Assembly (NCBI RefSeq): GCF_022867865.1
Contig: NZ_JALIEC010000003.1
Location: forward strand, 620,001-684,000
Direction of reading: 5' to 3'
From: Phaeobacter sp. J2-8
GTDB lineage: Bacteria > Pseudomonadota > Alphaproteobacteria > Rhodobacterales > Rhodobacteraceae
DNA: 64,000 bases
Under the pieces are notes generated by a model that was not told the DNA's origin, did not search any database, and worked only from the letters and a program-made list of their open reading frames with translations. A program made the position numbers and the translations under genes. This document shows, piece after piece, positions 43,127 through 51,396 of the stretch; the stretch's first letter is position 1, and each line of letters starts with the position of its first letter.

Positions 43127-44305
43127 TCACATGCCCGGCGGCGGGGGCGGGAGGATGGTGAACAATTGCGCCAGCTCCTGCACGTCCTCGGCCCTGAGCC
43201 AGCCATCCTGACCGGCGGTCCAGACATAGGTTTCGCGGGTGATCTCGCCGCTGGTTGCCATACGGCCCAGTTTTGCTTTGGAAAACGGACCTTTGGTTTC
43301 GCCACCCTCGGCAATGTGCCAGACATGTTCGACCGGCGGCGGGGGCGGCGCGGCGTGTACGGCGGCAGGGGCGTGCTGGACCGGGACGTGCTGGACGGGG
43401 GCGTGCTGGACGGGGGCGTGCTGGGCGGTGGGCTGTGCGCCCCAGGGGCCCTGGTTTCCCGCCATTTGATTGGCCATCGCCATGCCCATCCCCATGCCAA
43501 GGCCCGCGCCCATGCCGCCGCCGCCATTGGGGTTCGCGGCCGCCTTGGTCATTGCTTCGGCGGCGGAATATTGGGTGAATTTCCCCAGATCCCCCGCCAA
43601 TCCCATCGAGGTCCGCTTGTCCAGCGCCTCTTCCACCGCAGGCGGTAGCGAGATGTTTTCAATATAGAATTCGGGGATCGACAGACCGTAGCCCGCAACA
43701 ATCTGGCTGATCTCTGCGGCAATCATCTTGCCCAGATCGGCGGTGTTGGCGGCCATGTCCAGAACCGGGATGCCAGAGCCGGCAATCACGCGGCTGAATT
43801 CCTGCACAATGATGTTGCGGACCTGATAGCTGATCTCGTCCATGGTGAATTCGCCGTCCGTACCGACGATTTCGGTCATGAACAGCGCCGGGTCCTTGAC
43901 CCGCACGGTATAGGTGCCAAAGGCGCGAATGCGGGTCGGCCCGAATTCCGGGTCGCGCAGCATGATCGGGTTCTTGGTGCCCCATTTCAGGTCGGTGAAC
44001 CGCGTCGTGTTGACGTAATAGATCTCGGATTTGAAAGGGCTTTTAAAGCCGTGATCCCAGTGCTGCAACGTCGTCATGATCGGCATGTTGTTGGTCTCTA
44101 GCATATAGAGACCGGGGGTGAAGACATCGGCCAGCTGGCCTTCGTGGACAAACACCGCAGCCTGACCTTCGCGCACCGTCAGCTTGGCACCATATTTGAT
44201 CTCGTGGTCTTCGCGTTCAAAGCGCCAGACCATGGTGTCGCGCGTGTCGTCGACCCAATGAATGACGTCGATGAATTCACCGGTGAGGAAATCGAAAATA
44301 CCCAT
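43127..44305 (-). CDS. SPFH-domain protein with C-terminal GYF_2 domain
   Basis: 392 residues. The SPFH/virion-core-like domain (1-240) starts GIFDFLTGEFIDVIHW and contains VREGQAAVFVHEGQLADVFTPG. A Gly/Met-rich stretch (about 258-285) leads to a His/Ala/Pro/Val/Gln repeat linker (QHAPV units, about 293-315) and then a GYF_2-like domain (about 325-385, HVWHIAEGGETKGPF...VWTAGQDGWLRA). No membrane helix is seen, so it probably attaches to the membrane peripherally and scaffolds partners through the GYF domain. It is in the TerC-XpaC-TelA operon. It resembles the YdjI-type proteins of Gram-positives. Confidence 0.88.
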   Translation of the reverse strand: MGIFDFLTGEFIDVIHWVDDTRDTMVWRFEREDHEIKYGAKLTVREGQAAVFVHEGQLADVFTPGLYMLETNNMPIMTTLQHWDHGFKSPFKSEIYYVNTTRFTDLKWGTKNPIMLRDPEFGPTRIRAFGTYTVRVKDPALFMTEIVGTDGEFTMDEISYQVRNIIVQEFSRVIAGSGIPVLDMAANTADLGKMIAAEISQIVAGYGLSIPEFYIENISLPPAVEEALDKRTSMGLAGDLGKFTQYSAAEAMTKAAANPNGGGGMGAGLGMGMGMAMANQMAGNQGPWGAQPTAQHAPVQHAPVQHVPVQHAPAAVHAAPPPPPVEHVWHIAEGGETKGPFSKAKLGRMATSGEITRETYVWTAGQDGWLRAEDVQELAQLFTILPPPPPGM

Positions 44306-44334
44306 CGGGCGGTCTCCCTTCGTTGTCTTCGCCC

Positions 44335-45292
44335 TTAACTGGGCCCGCCAAGCAATTCGTCGGCGATGATTTCGGCGGTTGGCTGTGCCTCTTGCCAGGA
44401 CATGCCAGCCGACAGGCGGCGGTCGTACAGCATCTTGAGCAGCAACTCGTCATGTGTGGTCAGCAGGGCGAATTCGTCGTCGTCGTTAAAGATTGACGGG
44501 CGCGCGCGTGGGCTGTCATTGGCAAGGCCAAGTCCCTGCGCCAATTCCTCGTGCACACAGGATTTCCGCAGCAGAGAGGGGTGCTCCGAGCGGATCAGCG
44601 CGATCGCCTTGGCATATTCATGCCCGCCTGGTTCGCTGGAAAAGGCAATCACCAGACAGTGGATCGACTTGGGCAGGCTGCGAAAGATGTCGAGGGCGTT
44701 TTGGTTGATATTCGGCACAATCTCCTTGATCCGCGCGGGCAGGGCGGCGCTGTCGTCTTCGGACATGAACAGCACGAAGTAATTCGGATCATTGGAGGAA
44801 ATGGTGATCGGATGGCCGGTGATCCGGTTCAGCCGCGCAGCATAGCGCGTGACCTCGCCCCGGTCGGTGGCCTGTTGTTCGATTGGCACGGCGTCGCCGA
44901 ATTCCACCTGCATGCGGATCGGTTGTTCCCAGCGTTTCAGGCGGCTTTGGCCACCGCGCGCGGCCTGAAGCCCGGCACCGCGCGCGTATTCATCATAAAA
45001 CGCGATGCGTTCGAAATTCTCGATCAGCATTCTGCGGCTGAATTGGGTGTCCGGGCCGCCGCCATCGGTGCGCAGCAGCCCCTGGGCCACAGATTGGCTT
45101 TCGACCTGGGTGTAATAGGCCGCAAGCGCCAAACTTTGCGGTGAGGGGCCGAGTGGTTTCGGGGTCGGCTTGACCACAGGTGCGGGCGCCAGGCCGGTCG
45201 GGCGGCACGGGCACCGGATCCACCGGAGCAACACAGGCGGACAGCGCCAAGGCGCTGGCCACCAGACCGGCAATGATCCGCACCCGCGCCAT
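44335..45292 (-). pseudogene. DUF2927 lipoprotein with metalloprotease-like motif, one frame break
   Basis: The start at 45292, three bases after the TelA stop, gives a lipoprotein signal with lipobox LSAC and a Pro/Val-rich linker. The reading frame then shifts between about 45190 and 45212 (one extra or two missing bases) into the frame of the main domain, which runs to 44335. That domain, about 230 residues, ends in SCVHEELAQGLGLANDS and a downstream acidic stretch, resembling the HExxxxxLGxxxD core of zinc peptidases. It is probably exported to the periplasm and lipid-anchored. The break may be a sequencing indel. Confidence 0.78.
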
Positions 45293-45295
45293 AGC

Positions 45296-46495
45296 TCAGG
45301 CCGCCGGAACGGCGGTGCCGGCGGTGTCGCCCAGCCCGGTTTTGCGTGCCTTGGCCGAGGCCAGCGTGTCGCGCAGTTCCTTTTCCATCTTCTTCAGTTC
45401 GGCCTCTGCGGCTGCACGGCGGGCTTTGCCCTCGTCCGCGATTTGCAGGCTTTCCTCGATGGTGCCAACCAGATCGGCGTTTGCCTGTTTCACCGCCTCG
45501 ATGTCGAACACGCCACGTTCCATTTCTTCGCGGATCATCTTGTTGCTGTCGCGCAGGTTCTTGGCATTGGCAGTCAGCAATTCATTGGTCAGATCATTGG
45601 CGTCACGCACCGCCGCTGCCGCTTCGGCGCTGCGCTGGATCGTCACGGCCTGGGCCAATTGGGTTTCCCACAGCGGCACGGTGTTGACCAAGGTCGAATT
45701 GATCTTGGTCACCAGCGATTTGTCGTTTTCCTGCACCAATCGGATCGAGGGCAGCGATTGCATGGTCACCTGACGGGTGAGTTTGAGGTCATGAACACGG
45801 CGTTCCAGGTCATCGCGTGCGGCACGCAGGTCGCGCAATTCCTGTGCCTCCATCACCTGTTTGTCTTCCGGCGCGGCCTTCACCTCGGCCTCTTTGGCGG
45901 GAATGACCACGGTATCCAGCTCTTTCAGCTTCTCTTCACCGGCAGCGATATAAAGCGCCAGTTCGTCATAGAAGTTGAGCGTCTTTTCATAGAGCATATC
46001 GAGCGATTTGATGTCTTTCAGCAGTTTGTGCTCATGCTCCAGCAGATTGTCGGTCACCCGGTCGATCTGGCCCTGCACCTCTTCGAAGCGCGCGGTGAAT
46101 TTGGCAAAGGGCGCGGCGCGGCCCAGAAGCTTTTCCCACCAGCTGCGTTCGCGGCGCACGTCCAGTTCGTTGACCGAAAAGCCGCGAATGGTGGTGACAA
46201 TGCTGCGCAGGAAATCGCAGGCCGGGCCGACATCCTTGTTGCGGACATCAGCCAGCATCGCCTGAGAGATTTCCTGGAGCTCGGCCTGGGCGGCAGAGCC
46301 GAAAGCGACGATGGAATTGGTGTCCTCCATGTCGATCTCTTCCATCCGCTGGCGGATTTCGGTGCTGACAGTGGCGTCGGCCTGATCCAGGGACACGATC
46401 GCAGTCGCATCTACCGGTTCGGGCAGGACAACGGCACTTACTTCTTCAACCAGTGCCAGGGCTTCCTGGGCCTTCTCTCTTACGTTCTGCGACAT
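45296..46495 (-). CDS. TelA/toxic anion resistance family protein
   Basis: A 399-residue, almost entirely helical protein without membrane segments, the usual length of TelA (KlaA) proteins. Family features include FLRSIVTTIRGFSVNELDVRRERSWWEKLLG, the FEEVQGQIDRVTDNLLEHEHKLLKDI segment and a long coiled coil to the C-terminus. TelA proteins were named for tellurite resistance on plasmid RK2, but in chromosomal operons with XpaC and SPFH genes they are thought to be part of an envelope-stress complex. It is followed three bases later by the DUF2927 lipoprotein gene. Confidence 0.93.
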   Translation of the reverse strand: MSQNVREKAQEALALVEEVSAVVLPEPVDATAIVSLDQADATVSTEIRQRMEEIDMEDTNSIVAFGSAAQAELQEISQAMLADVRNKDVGPACDFLRSIVTTIRGFSVNELDVRRERSWWEKLLGRAAPFAKFTARFEEVQGQIDRVTDNLLEHEHKLLKDIKSLDMLYEKTLNFYDELALYIAAGEEKLKELDTVVIPAKEAEVKAAPEDKQVMEAQELRDLRAARDDLERRVHDLKLTRQVTMQSLPSIRLVQENDKSLVTKINSTLVNTVPLWETQLAQAVTIQRSAEAAAAVRDANDLTNELLTANAKNLRDSNKMIREEMERGVFDIEAVKQANADLVGTIEESLQIADEGKARRAAAEAELKKMEKELRDTLASAKARKTGLGDTAGTAVPAA

Positions 46496-46527
46496 GGGTC
46501 ATCCTTCCCCGTTATGACATACCCGGC

Positions 46528-47406
46528 TCAGTCGAGCCGTACACCTTCGCGCTGCAACCTATCGCGCAGCACATCAATTTCCACCGTCAGATCACTGTTG
46601 CTGTCTTCCAGCAATTTGCGGGTCTTGGCGATGTAATTCTCTTCCAGATCGGTCAGCAGCATCAGGTAATCTGACTTTGCCGCGCTATCCCGGTTGCGGG
46701 CATAGATGTCGGCAAATTTGATTGTCGCATCCCGCGCGCCCATCAAATAGACGCCAAGGAACTTGCGCGAGGCGGTCAGATCACGCGGATCTTCCTCGAC
46801 CGTGCGCAACATTTCGCGCACCGATTGCTGAAACCGTTCGACGCGGGCCTCCATCCGTGGATCCTGGGCGCGGCGAATGGCGGATTTCATTGCGTCCAGG
46901 TGGGCCTCGGCCTCGTCGATGACGCGGGCCACACGATCCTGTTGGAACTCGTCCACACCTTCCAGTGACTTGTTGCGCAGCGGGTCGGGGCCAAATGCGG
47001 TCATATGCAGCGCCGCGCCGATCACACCATAAAGCGCCGCCGCCGCAAGGCCGGTGTCCTGTGACAAACCCGCCAAAACAGTGCCGCCGCCGATCAGAAG
47101 CGATCCGATGATCTTGCGCGGCAGGGCAGGGCGGCGCGCCACCTTGCGCGAATGATAGGCCGATTCGGCTTTTAACCCCTCTCGGGTCAACCAGGCCGCC
47201 AAGGTCCAAGTCCCGGCCCCGGCAAGCCCAAGCGCCAGCGATTCCGGCCCGGACCCGAAGGACATGAAGGCCAGGATCACACCGGGCACAAACAACAGGT
47301 TCGACCGCGCGCCGGTGGGGGACACCGTCACCTTCAGCGGGCGGGCATCGTAATCGCGGTCATTCTTGCCAGCGGGGCTAAAGGTGCCGCCAAATCTCTG
47401 CGCCAT
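46528..47406 (-). CDS. XpaC-like membrane protein (5-bromo-4-chloroindolyl phosphate hydrolysis family)
   Basis: 292 residues. The N-terminal half has two hydrophobic hairpins (about 36-70 and 95-132), and the C-terminal half is a charged helical domain (FQQDRVARVIDEAEAHLDAMKSAIRRA; YIAKTRKLLEDSNSDL). The family name comes from a Bacillus phenotype and does not describe a proven enzyme. XpaC and TelA genes are neighbours across many bacteria; the C-terminal helices probably bind TelA. Its ATG overlaps the preceding small gene's stop by one base (TAATG). Confidence 0.88.
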   Translation of the reverse strand: MAQRFGGTFSPAGKNDRDYDARPLKVTVSPTGARSNLLFVPGVILAFMSFGSGPESLALGLAGAGTWTLAAWLTREGLKAESAYHSRKVARRPALPRKIIGSLLIGGGTVLAGLSQDTGLAAAALYGVIGAALHMTAFGPDPLRNKSLEGVDEFQQDRVARVIDEAEAHLDAMKSAIRRAQDPRMEARVERFQQSVREMLRTVEEDPRDLTASRKFLGVYLMGARDATIKFADIYARNRDSAAKSDYLMLLTDLEENYIAKTRKLLEDSNSDLTVEIDVLRDRLQREGVRLD

Positions 47407-47594
47407 TACTCTGCCCCCAGCCAGCCGGTTGCCACGCCGGTCATCATCGCAAACAGGCAGATATAGGCCACTTTCTGAACCCCGTTCAGCTTGCCCGAAC
47501 GGGCGTTGTCGCCGGTGGACCAGACCGCCACCGCAATCGCCCCAACCGTGACCACAACCGCAGCCAGCACCAACAGCATGACAAACCGGATCAT
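47406..47594 (-). CDS. Small two-helix membrane protein of the TelA operon
   Basis: 62 residues, two membrane helices (RFVMLLVLAAVVVTVGAIAVAVW and VAYICLFAMMTGVATGWLG) with a short basic loop. I do not recognise a family. It is translationally coupled to the XpaC-like gene (overlap of one base) and lies 52 bases after the TerC gene, so it is likely to be a component of the same membrane complex rather than a spurious frame. It is short enough to be missed by automated annotation. Confidence 0.75.
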   Translation of the reverse strand: MIRFVMLLVLAAVVVTVGAIAVAVWSTGDNARSGKLNGVQKVAYICLFAMMTGVATGWLGAE

Positions 47595-47646
47595 GCGATC
47601 CCCCTCTCGCTTACGCGTTCAAGATAGGTGATGTGCCCTGTCATCG

Positions 47647-48465
47647 CTAGTGCCGAGCTGTGGTGCGGCGTTCGGAATTCAATTTGCGGGTGTAGCCCGA
47701 TTGAATGATTTCGACCGCAAACAGCACCACAACCGAGAAATAGAATGTGGTCTTGGACATCGGGATGACTTCGTAGCCAAACAGCTTCAGCGCCAGCGTA
47801 TCGTCATGCATGGCATGGGCGGCGGCCTGACCGGCCTCGCCCAGCAGGACAACACCGACGATCAACAGGATGAACAGGCCGAGAACCTCGTACATGCGGT
47901 TTTTCTCAAGAAACCGCGTGACCCCATCCGCCAGCAGCAGCATGGCCAGCCCGGACAGGATGATCGCAGTGGCCAGCACGATAAAGACATCCGTGATCGC
48001 AATCGCCGACAGCACCGAATCAAAGGAAAAGATCAGGTTCATCAACACAATCATCGCAATCACCTGAGCGGCGGATTTGCCGGATTTGCCTTCAACATCG
48101 GTATGCAGATCCTCAATCGACAGCATGTGGCCGATTTCCTTGACCGCGGTATAGATGATGAACACGCCGCCGATGATGAACACCAGCGTGGCAAAATTGA
48201 TCCCGCCGGTCAGCACGCCTTCCCAATTGGCGATCCAGAAGGGTTCCGACAGCGCATCAATCAGCCGGATCATGACGAACAACAGCACCACCCGTAGGGC
48301 GACCGCAATGATAATGCCCCAATACCGCACCGCTTTCTGGTGCGCGACGGGCGCGCGTTGGCTCTCGATAGAGATATAGAGCAGGTTGTCGAACCCCAGC
48401 ACCGCCTGCAAAAAGCACAGCATTACCAGATTGCCCAGGTTTTCGATGGTCAGAAGATCGGCCAT
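47647..48465 (-). CDS. TerC-family integral membrane protein
   Basis: 272 residues with about seven membrane segments. The two conserved acidic transmembrane motifs of TerC/Alx are present: QAVLGFDNLLYISIES near residue 23 and LIFSFDSVLSAIAITDV in the middle. TerC proteins are linked to metal ion (manganese, possibly calcium) transport and metallation of exported proteins. It is the first gene of the operon that continues with XpaC-like, TelA, DUF2927, SPFH and zinc-ribbon genes, so ion flux and envelope stress are probably connected here. Confidence 0.93.
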   Translation of the reverse strand: MADLLTIENLGNLVMLCFLQAVLGFDNLLYISIESQRAPVAHQKAVRYWGIIIAVALRVVLLFVMIRLIDALSEPFWIANWEGVLTGGINFATLVFIIGGVFIIYTAVKEIGHMLSIEDLHTDVEGKSGKSAAQVIAMIVLMNLIFSFDSVLSAIAITDVFIVLATAIILSGLAMLLLADGVTRFLEKNRMYEVLGLFILLIVGVVLLGEAGQAAAHAMHDDTLALKLFGYEVIPMSKTTFYFSVVVLFAVEIIQSGYTRKLNSERRTTARH

Positions 48466-48561
48466 GTTCCTGAAATCCCCTTAAAAATAACGTTGCCTCT
48501 GCATAGCGCAGATGTTCATGAAAAAACAACGACAGGCAGGGGGAAAATGCCGGTGGCGACC

Positions 48562-49346
48562 TCAACTATTGCGGTTGCGGCGGGTGCGCTGAGGTTTTGG
48601 GCGATCTGGCTGCGCGCCTTCCAATCCCAATTGGTCCCGCATCACGCGGCGGCGCACTTCTTCGACCTCGCCGGGTTTGAGCTGACCCAACTGGAACGGA
48701 CCGTAAGAGATTCGGATCAGGCGGTTCACGCTGAGGCCCAGGCTTTCCATCGCGCGGCGGATTTCGCGGTTCTTGCCTTCACGCAGCCCCACGGTCAGCC
48801 AGGCATTGGCGCCCTGTTGGCGGTCCAACGTGACAATCATCGGCAGATAATCGGTGCCATCCACATGGGTGCCCTTGCGCAGGGGTTCCAGCATGGCGTC
48901 GCTGGGCCAGGCCTTTGATCCGCACGCGGTAGCGGCGCAACCAACCGGTCGAGGGCAGTTCCATCCGGCGCTTGATGCCGCCGTCATTGGTCAGCAGCAA
49001 CAAACCTTCGGAGTTGAGGTCAAGCCGCCCGACGCTCATCACGCGTGGCATCTCTTCGGGCAGTTCGTCGAAGATGGTCGCACGGCCCTGTTCGTCCTTG
49101 TGGGTTGTCACCGCCGGCAGGCTTGTGATACAGCCAAAGCCGTTCCGGTTCCGGCGCATCCAGTGGCTTGCCGTCGACCGCGATCTTGTCGGCATCGGTG
49201 ACATTCAATGCGGCGCGTTCGATCACCTTGCCATTGACGCTGATGCGCCCGGCTTCGATCATGCGTTCCGCTTCGCGCCGCGAGGCAACACCGGCGCGGG
49301 CAAGGACTTTGGCGATACGGTCGCCTTCTGGAGTTTTCTGAGCCAT
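48562..49346 (-). pseudogene. RsuA/RluB-family rRNA pseudouridine synthase, two frame breaks
   Basis: Three successive frames together encode one enzyme. The first (from ATG 49346) has an S4 RNA-binding domain (RIAKVLARAGVASRREAERM) and ends at YHKPAG. The second holds VTTHKDEQGRATIF and the catalytic segment [16 protein letters not shown]. The third has LTVGLREGKNREIRRAME. The breaks are near 49110-49114 and 48903-48908, each one extra or two missing bases. Repaired, it would be about 260 residues and modify uridines in 23S (RluB) or 16S (RsuA) rRNA; length and S4 domain fit RluB. The breaks are likely to be sequence errors since the family is strongly conserved. Confidence 0.85.
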
Positions 49347-49398
49347 GCCGCCAGCCTTAGAGCGTTGCAGATTGCCGTGCAAGCGGGCATGACAGGCC

Positions 49399-49848
49399 AT
49401 GGTTTTTCGATCTCACATGGAGGCCGCCCTGAGCGAGGCACGCGCAGCGGCGGAACGCGGCGAAGTGCCGGTGGGCGCGGTGGTGGTCGCGCCCACCGGC
49501 GCGGTCGTGGCGCGGGCGGGCAATCGCACCCGCGAATTGTCTGATCCCACCGCCCATGCCGAGGTGCTGGCGATCCGGGCCGCCTGTGCGGCACTGGGGT
49601 CTGAACGTCTGGTCGGGCATGATCTTTATGTCACGTTGGAGCCTTGTGCGATCTGTGCGGGCACCATCGCGGCGGCGCGGATTGCGCGGCTTTATTTTGG
49701 GGCATCTGATCCGAAATCCGGGGGTGTGGCCCATGGCGCGCGGGTGTTTAGCCATGCGCAGGCGCATCACCAGCCGGAGATCTATGACGGCATCGGCGCG
49801 GATACAGCAGAGGCGCTGTTGAAATCATTCTTTGCGGGGCGGCGATGA
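49399..49848 (+). CDS. tadA: tRNA-specific adenosine deaminase (TadA family)
   Basis: 149 residues of the cytidine-deaminase fold. The zinc site is complete: His53 and Glu55 in TAHAEVLA, Cys83 and Cys86 in EPCAICAG. The [15 protein letters not shown] stretch and length fit TadA, which converts A34 to inosine in tRNA-Arg(ACG). A start at ATG 49417 (MEAALSEAR) is an equally good alternative. The stop overlaps the next gene's start (ATGA at 49845-49848). The RluB-like gene runs divergently only 52 bases away. Confidence 0.9.
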   Translation: MVFRSHMEAALSEARAAAERGEVPVGAVVVAPTGAVVARAGNRTRELSDPTAHAEVLAIRAACAALGSERLVGHDLYVTLEPCAICAGTIAAARIARLYFGASDPKSGGVAHGARVFSHAQAHHQPEIYDGIGADTAEALLKSFFAGRR

Positions 49849-50393
49849 CGCGATTGATTCTGTTTCACAAACCCTTTGGGGTGCTCAGTCAATTCACCGA
49901 CAAAGGCACCGAAGGGTCCACCCGCCCGACATTGTCGGCCTATATCGACGTGCCCAAGGTTTATGCCGCCGGGCGGCTCGATCGCGACAGCGAGGGGTTG
50001 TTGCTGTTGACCGATGATGGGCGTTTGCAGCATCGCATTGCCCATCCCAATGCCAAACAGCCCAAAACCTATTGGGTGCAGGTCGAGGGGATCCCGGATG
50101 AGCCTGCTTTGGACGCGCTGCGCAAGGGCGTGACGTTGAAAGATGGCCGCACAAGACCGGCCAAGATCCGGCGGATGGACGAACCCCGCCCGCTGTTTCC
50201 GCGCGACCCGCCGGTGCGGTTTCGCAAATCGGTGCCTGATTGCTGGTTGGAGATGACAATCACCGAAGGTCGCAATCGTCAGGTGCGGCGCATGACGGCG
50301 CATGTGGGGTATCCGACGTTGCGGTTGATCCGGGCGCAGATCGGGGAATGGCATCTGGGGGGATTGCGCCCCGGGGAATGGCGCGACGGTTGA
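49845..50393 (+). CDS. rluE: 23S rRNA pseudouridine synthase RluE-like
   Basis: 182 residues without an S4 domain, as in RluE. It begins [17 protein letters not shown] and has the catalytic Asp46 in [17 protein letters not shown], then KTYWVQVEG and the C-terminal [10 protein letters not shown]. The enzyme makes pseudouridine in a 23S rRNA helix. It overlaps tadA by four bases, pairing two RNA-modification genes. A GC-rich terminator hairpin follows. Confidence 0.92.
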   Translation: MTRLILFHKPFGVLSQFTDKGTEGSTRPTLSAYIDVPKVYAAGRLDRDSEGLLLLTDDGRLQHRIAHPNAKQPKTYWVQVEGIPDEPALDALRKGVTLKDGRTRPAKIRRMDEPRPLFPRDPPVRFRKSVPDCWLEMTITEGRNRQVRRMTAHVGYPTLRLIRAQIGEWHLGGLRPGEWRDG

Positions 50394-50428
50394 TCTTTGG
50401 TGTCGTCGCGCCACGGCGCGCCGACAGG

Positions 50429-50449
50429 GCGGGGGGCGTTGCCCCCCGC
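50429..50449. terminator. GC hairpin between rluE and AEC-transporter genes
   Basis: GCGGGGGGC (50429-50437) and GCCCCCCGC (50441-50449) form a 9-bp stem with a GTT loop, followed by ACCCCCCAGGATATTTGG. It separates converging genes and can serve both strands. The arrangement of a C/G hairpin next to GGATATTTGG is a recurrent intergenic element in Rhodobacterales as I recall; a related AAATATCCCGGGGG stretch lies at 62451-62464. Confidence 0.65.
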
Positions 50450-50480
50450 ACCCCCCAGGATATTTGGAAACAGAAGAAGG

Positions 50481-51390
50481 TCAGGCGAGCCAGGCCATGG
50501 AAAACAGTGTCAGAATGCTGGTGTAGACCACGACCTGGGCAATTGCATCGGTGCGCACCCCATGGAGGAGCGCCAGCGAAAACGCCATTGCCCCGGCCGG
50601 GCCTGCGGCCCCCAACAGGAACAGCGCATATGCCGGATCATTGCCGGTGATCAGCCAGAGGCCGCCGCCGACCGCGATTGGAAATACCGCCAGTTTGATC
50701 AGGGTGAAGCTCGCCACCGTTCGGTCAACGCGGAATGGTGTGCTGGACAGGACCACCCCAAGCGCAAACAGGGCCAGGGGGGCGGCTGCCGCACCATTGA
50801 AATCAAGGAAGGTTTCTATTGGCCCCGGAATGGCGAAATCGCTGAGGCCAAAGGGAATGCCAAGCAGAATGGCGATCAACATCGGCGTGCGCGCCACGGT
50901 GCGAAACACCGTGCCCGGTGACACCCGGCCATATTCCATCAATTGCAGTGCAATCATCGCCCCGGCAAAGGTGACGATGGCATCCAGCGTGATCAGCGTG
51001 GTGACCGGCAAGACATTTTCGCGGCCATAGAGCAGCACGGAAATCGGCAGGACATACAGGGCATTGTTGGCGAAGATGCCGGAAAACGCCAGCAGCACCG
51101 ATTTCACGTGCGCCGCGTTTGAACACCCGGTAGGCCAACCAGAACCCGAACCCATAGACCACGAATTCCGCCGCGAGGTAGATCAATGTCGGCACGGGCG
51201 CGAAATCGCGGATCGGGGCGCGGGCAATCACGCCAAACAGCATCAGCGGCAGAAAGACCGACATTGCGATGCGGTTGACCAATCGCGCGTCGTCTTCGCT
51301 GACCACGCCCATTCGTCCCATGACAAAGCCAAGCGCCATGATGGCAAACACCGGCAGGATCGGGTCCTGAAGGACGGCCAGGGTTTGCAT
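50481..51390 (-). pseudogene. AEC-family (auxin efflux carrier-like) transporter, one frame break
   Basis: The frame from ATG 51390 encodes PILPVFAIMALGFVMGRMG and three helices up to YRVFKR. The remaining helices (VLLAFSGIFANNALYVLPISVLLYG ... TSILTLFSMAWLA) continue in another frame to TGA 50481. The shift is near 51110-51119 (one extra or two missing bases). Repaired, it is about 302 residues with ten membrane segments, the normal AEC size. AEC transporters carry malate, malonate or similar anions. Stop is shortly upstream of hemF on the same strand but they need not share function. Confidence 0.83.
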
Positions 51391-51396
51391 GTGGTC

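Noticed and set aside
43360-43440. Short direct repeats resembling a CRISPR or minisatellite
   Set aside because: They are the in-frame QHAPV codons of the SPFH protein linker; no spacers or cas genes exist in the window.
45296-46495. Calling the TelA protein a tellurite resistance determinant
   Set aside because: Chromosomal TelA proteins in XpaC/SPFH operons are not shown to confer tellurite resistance, and no TerD or TerB genes are present.
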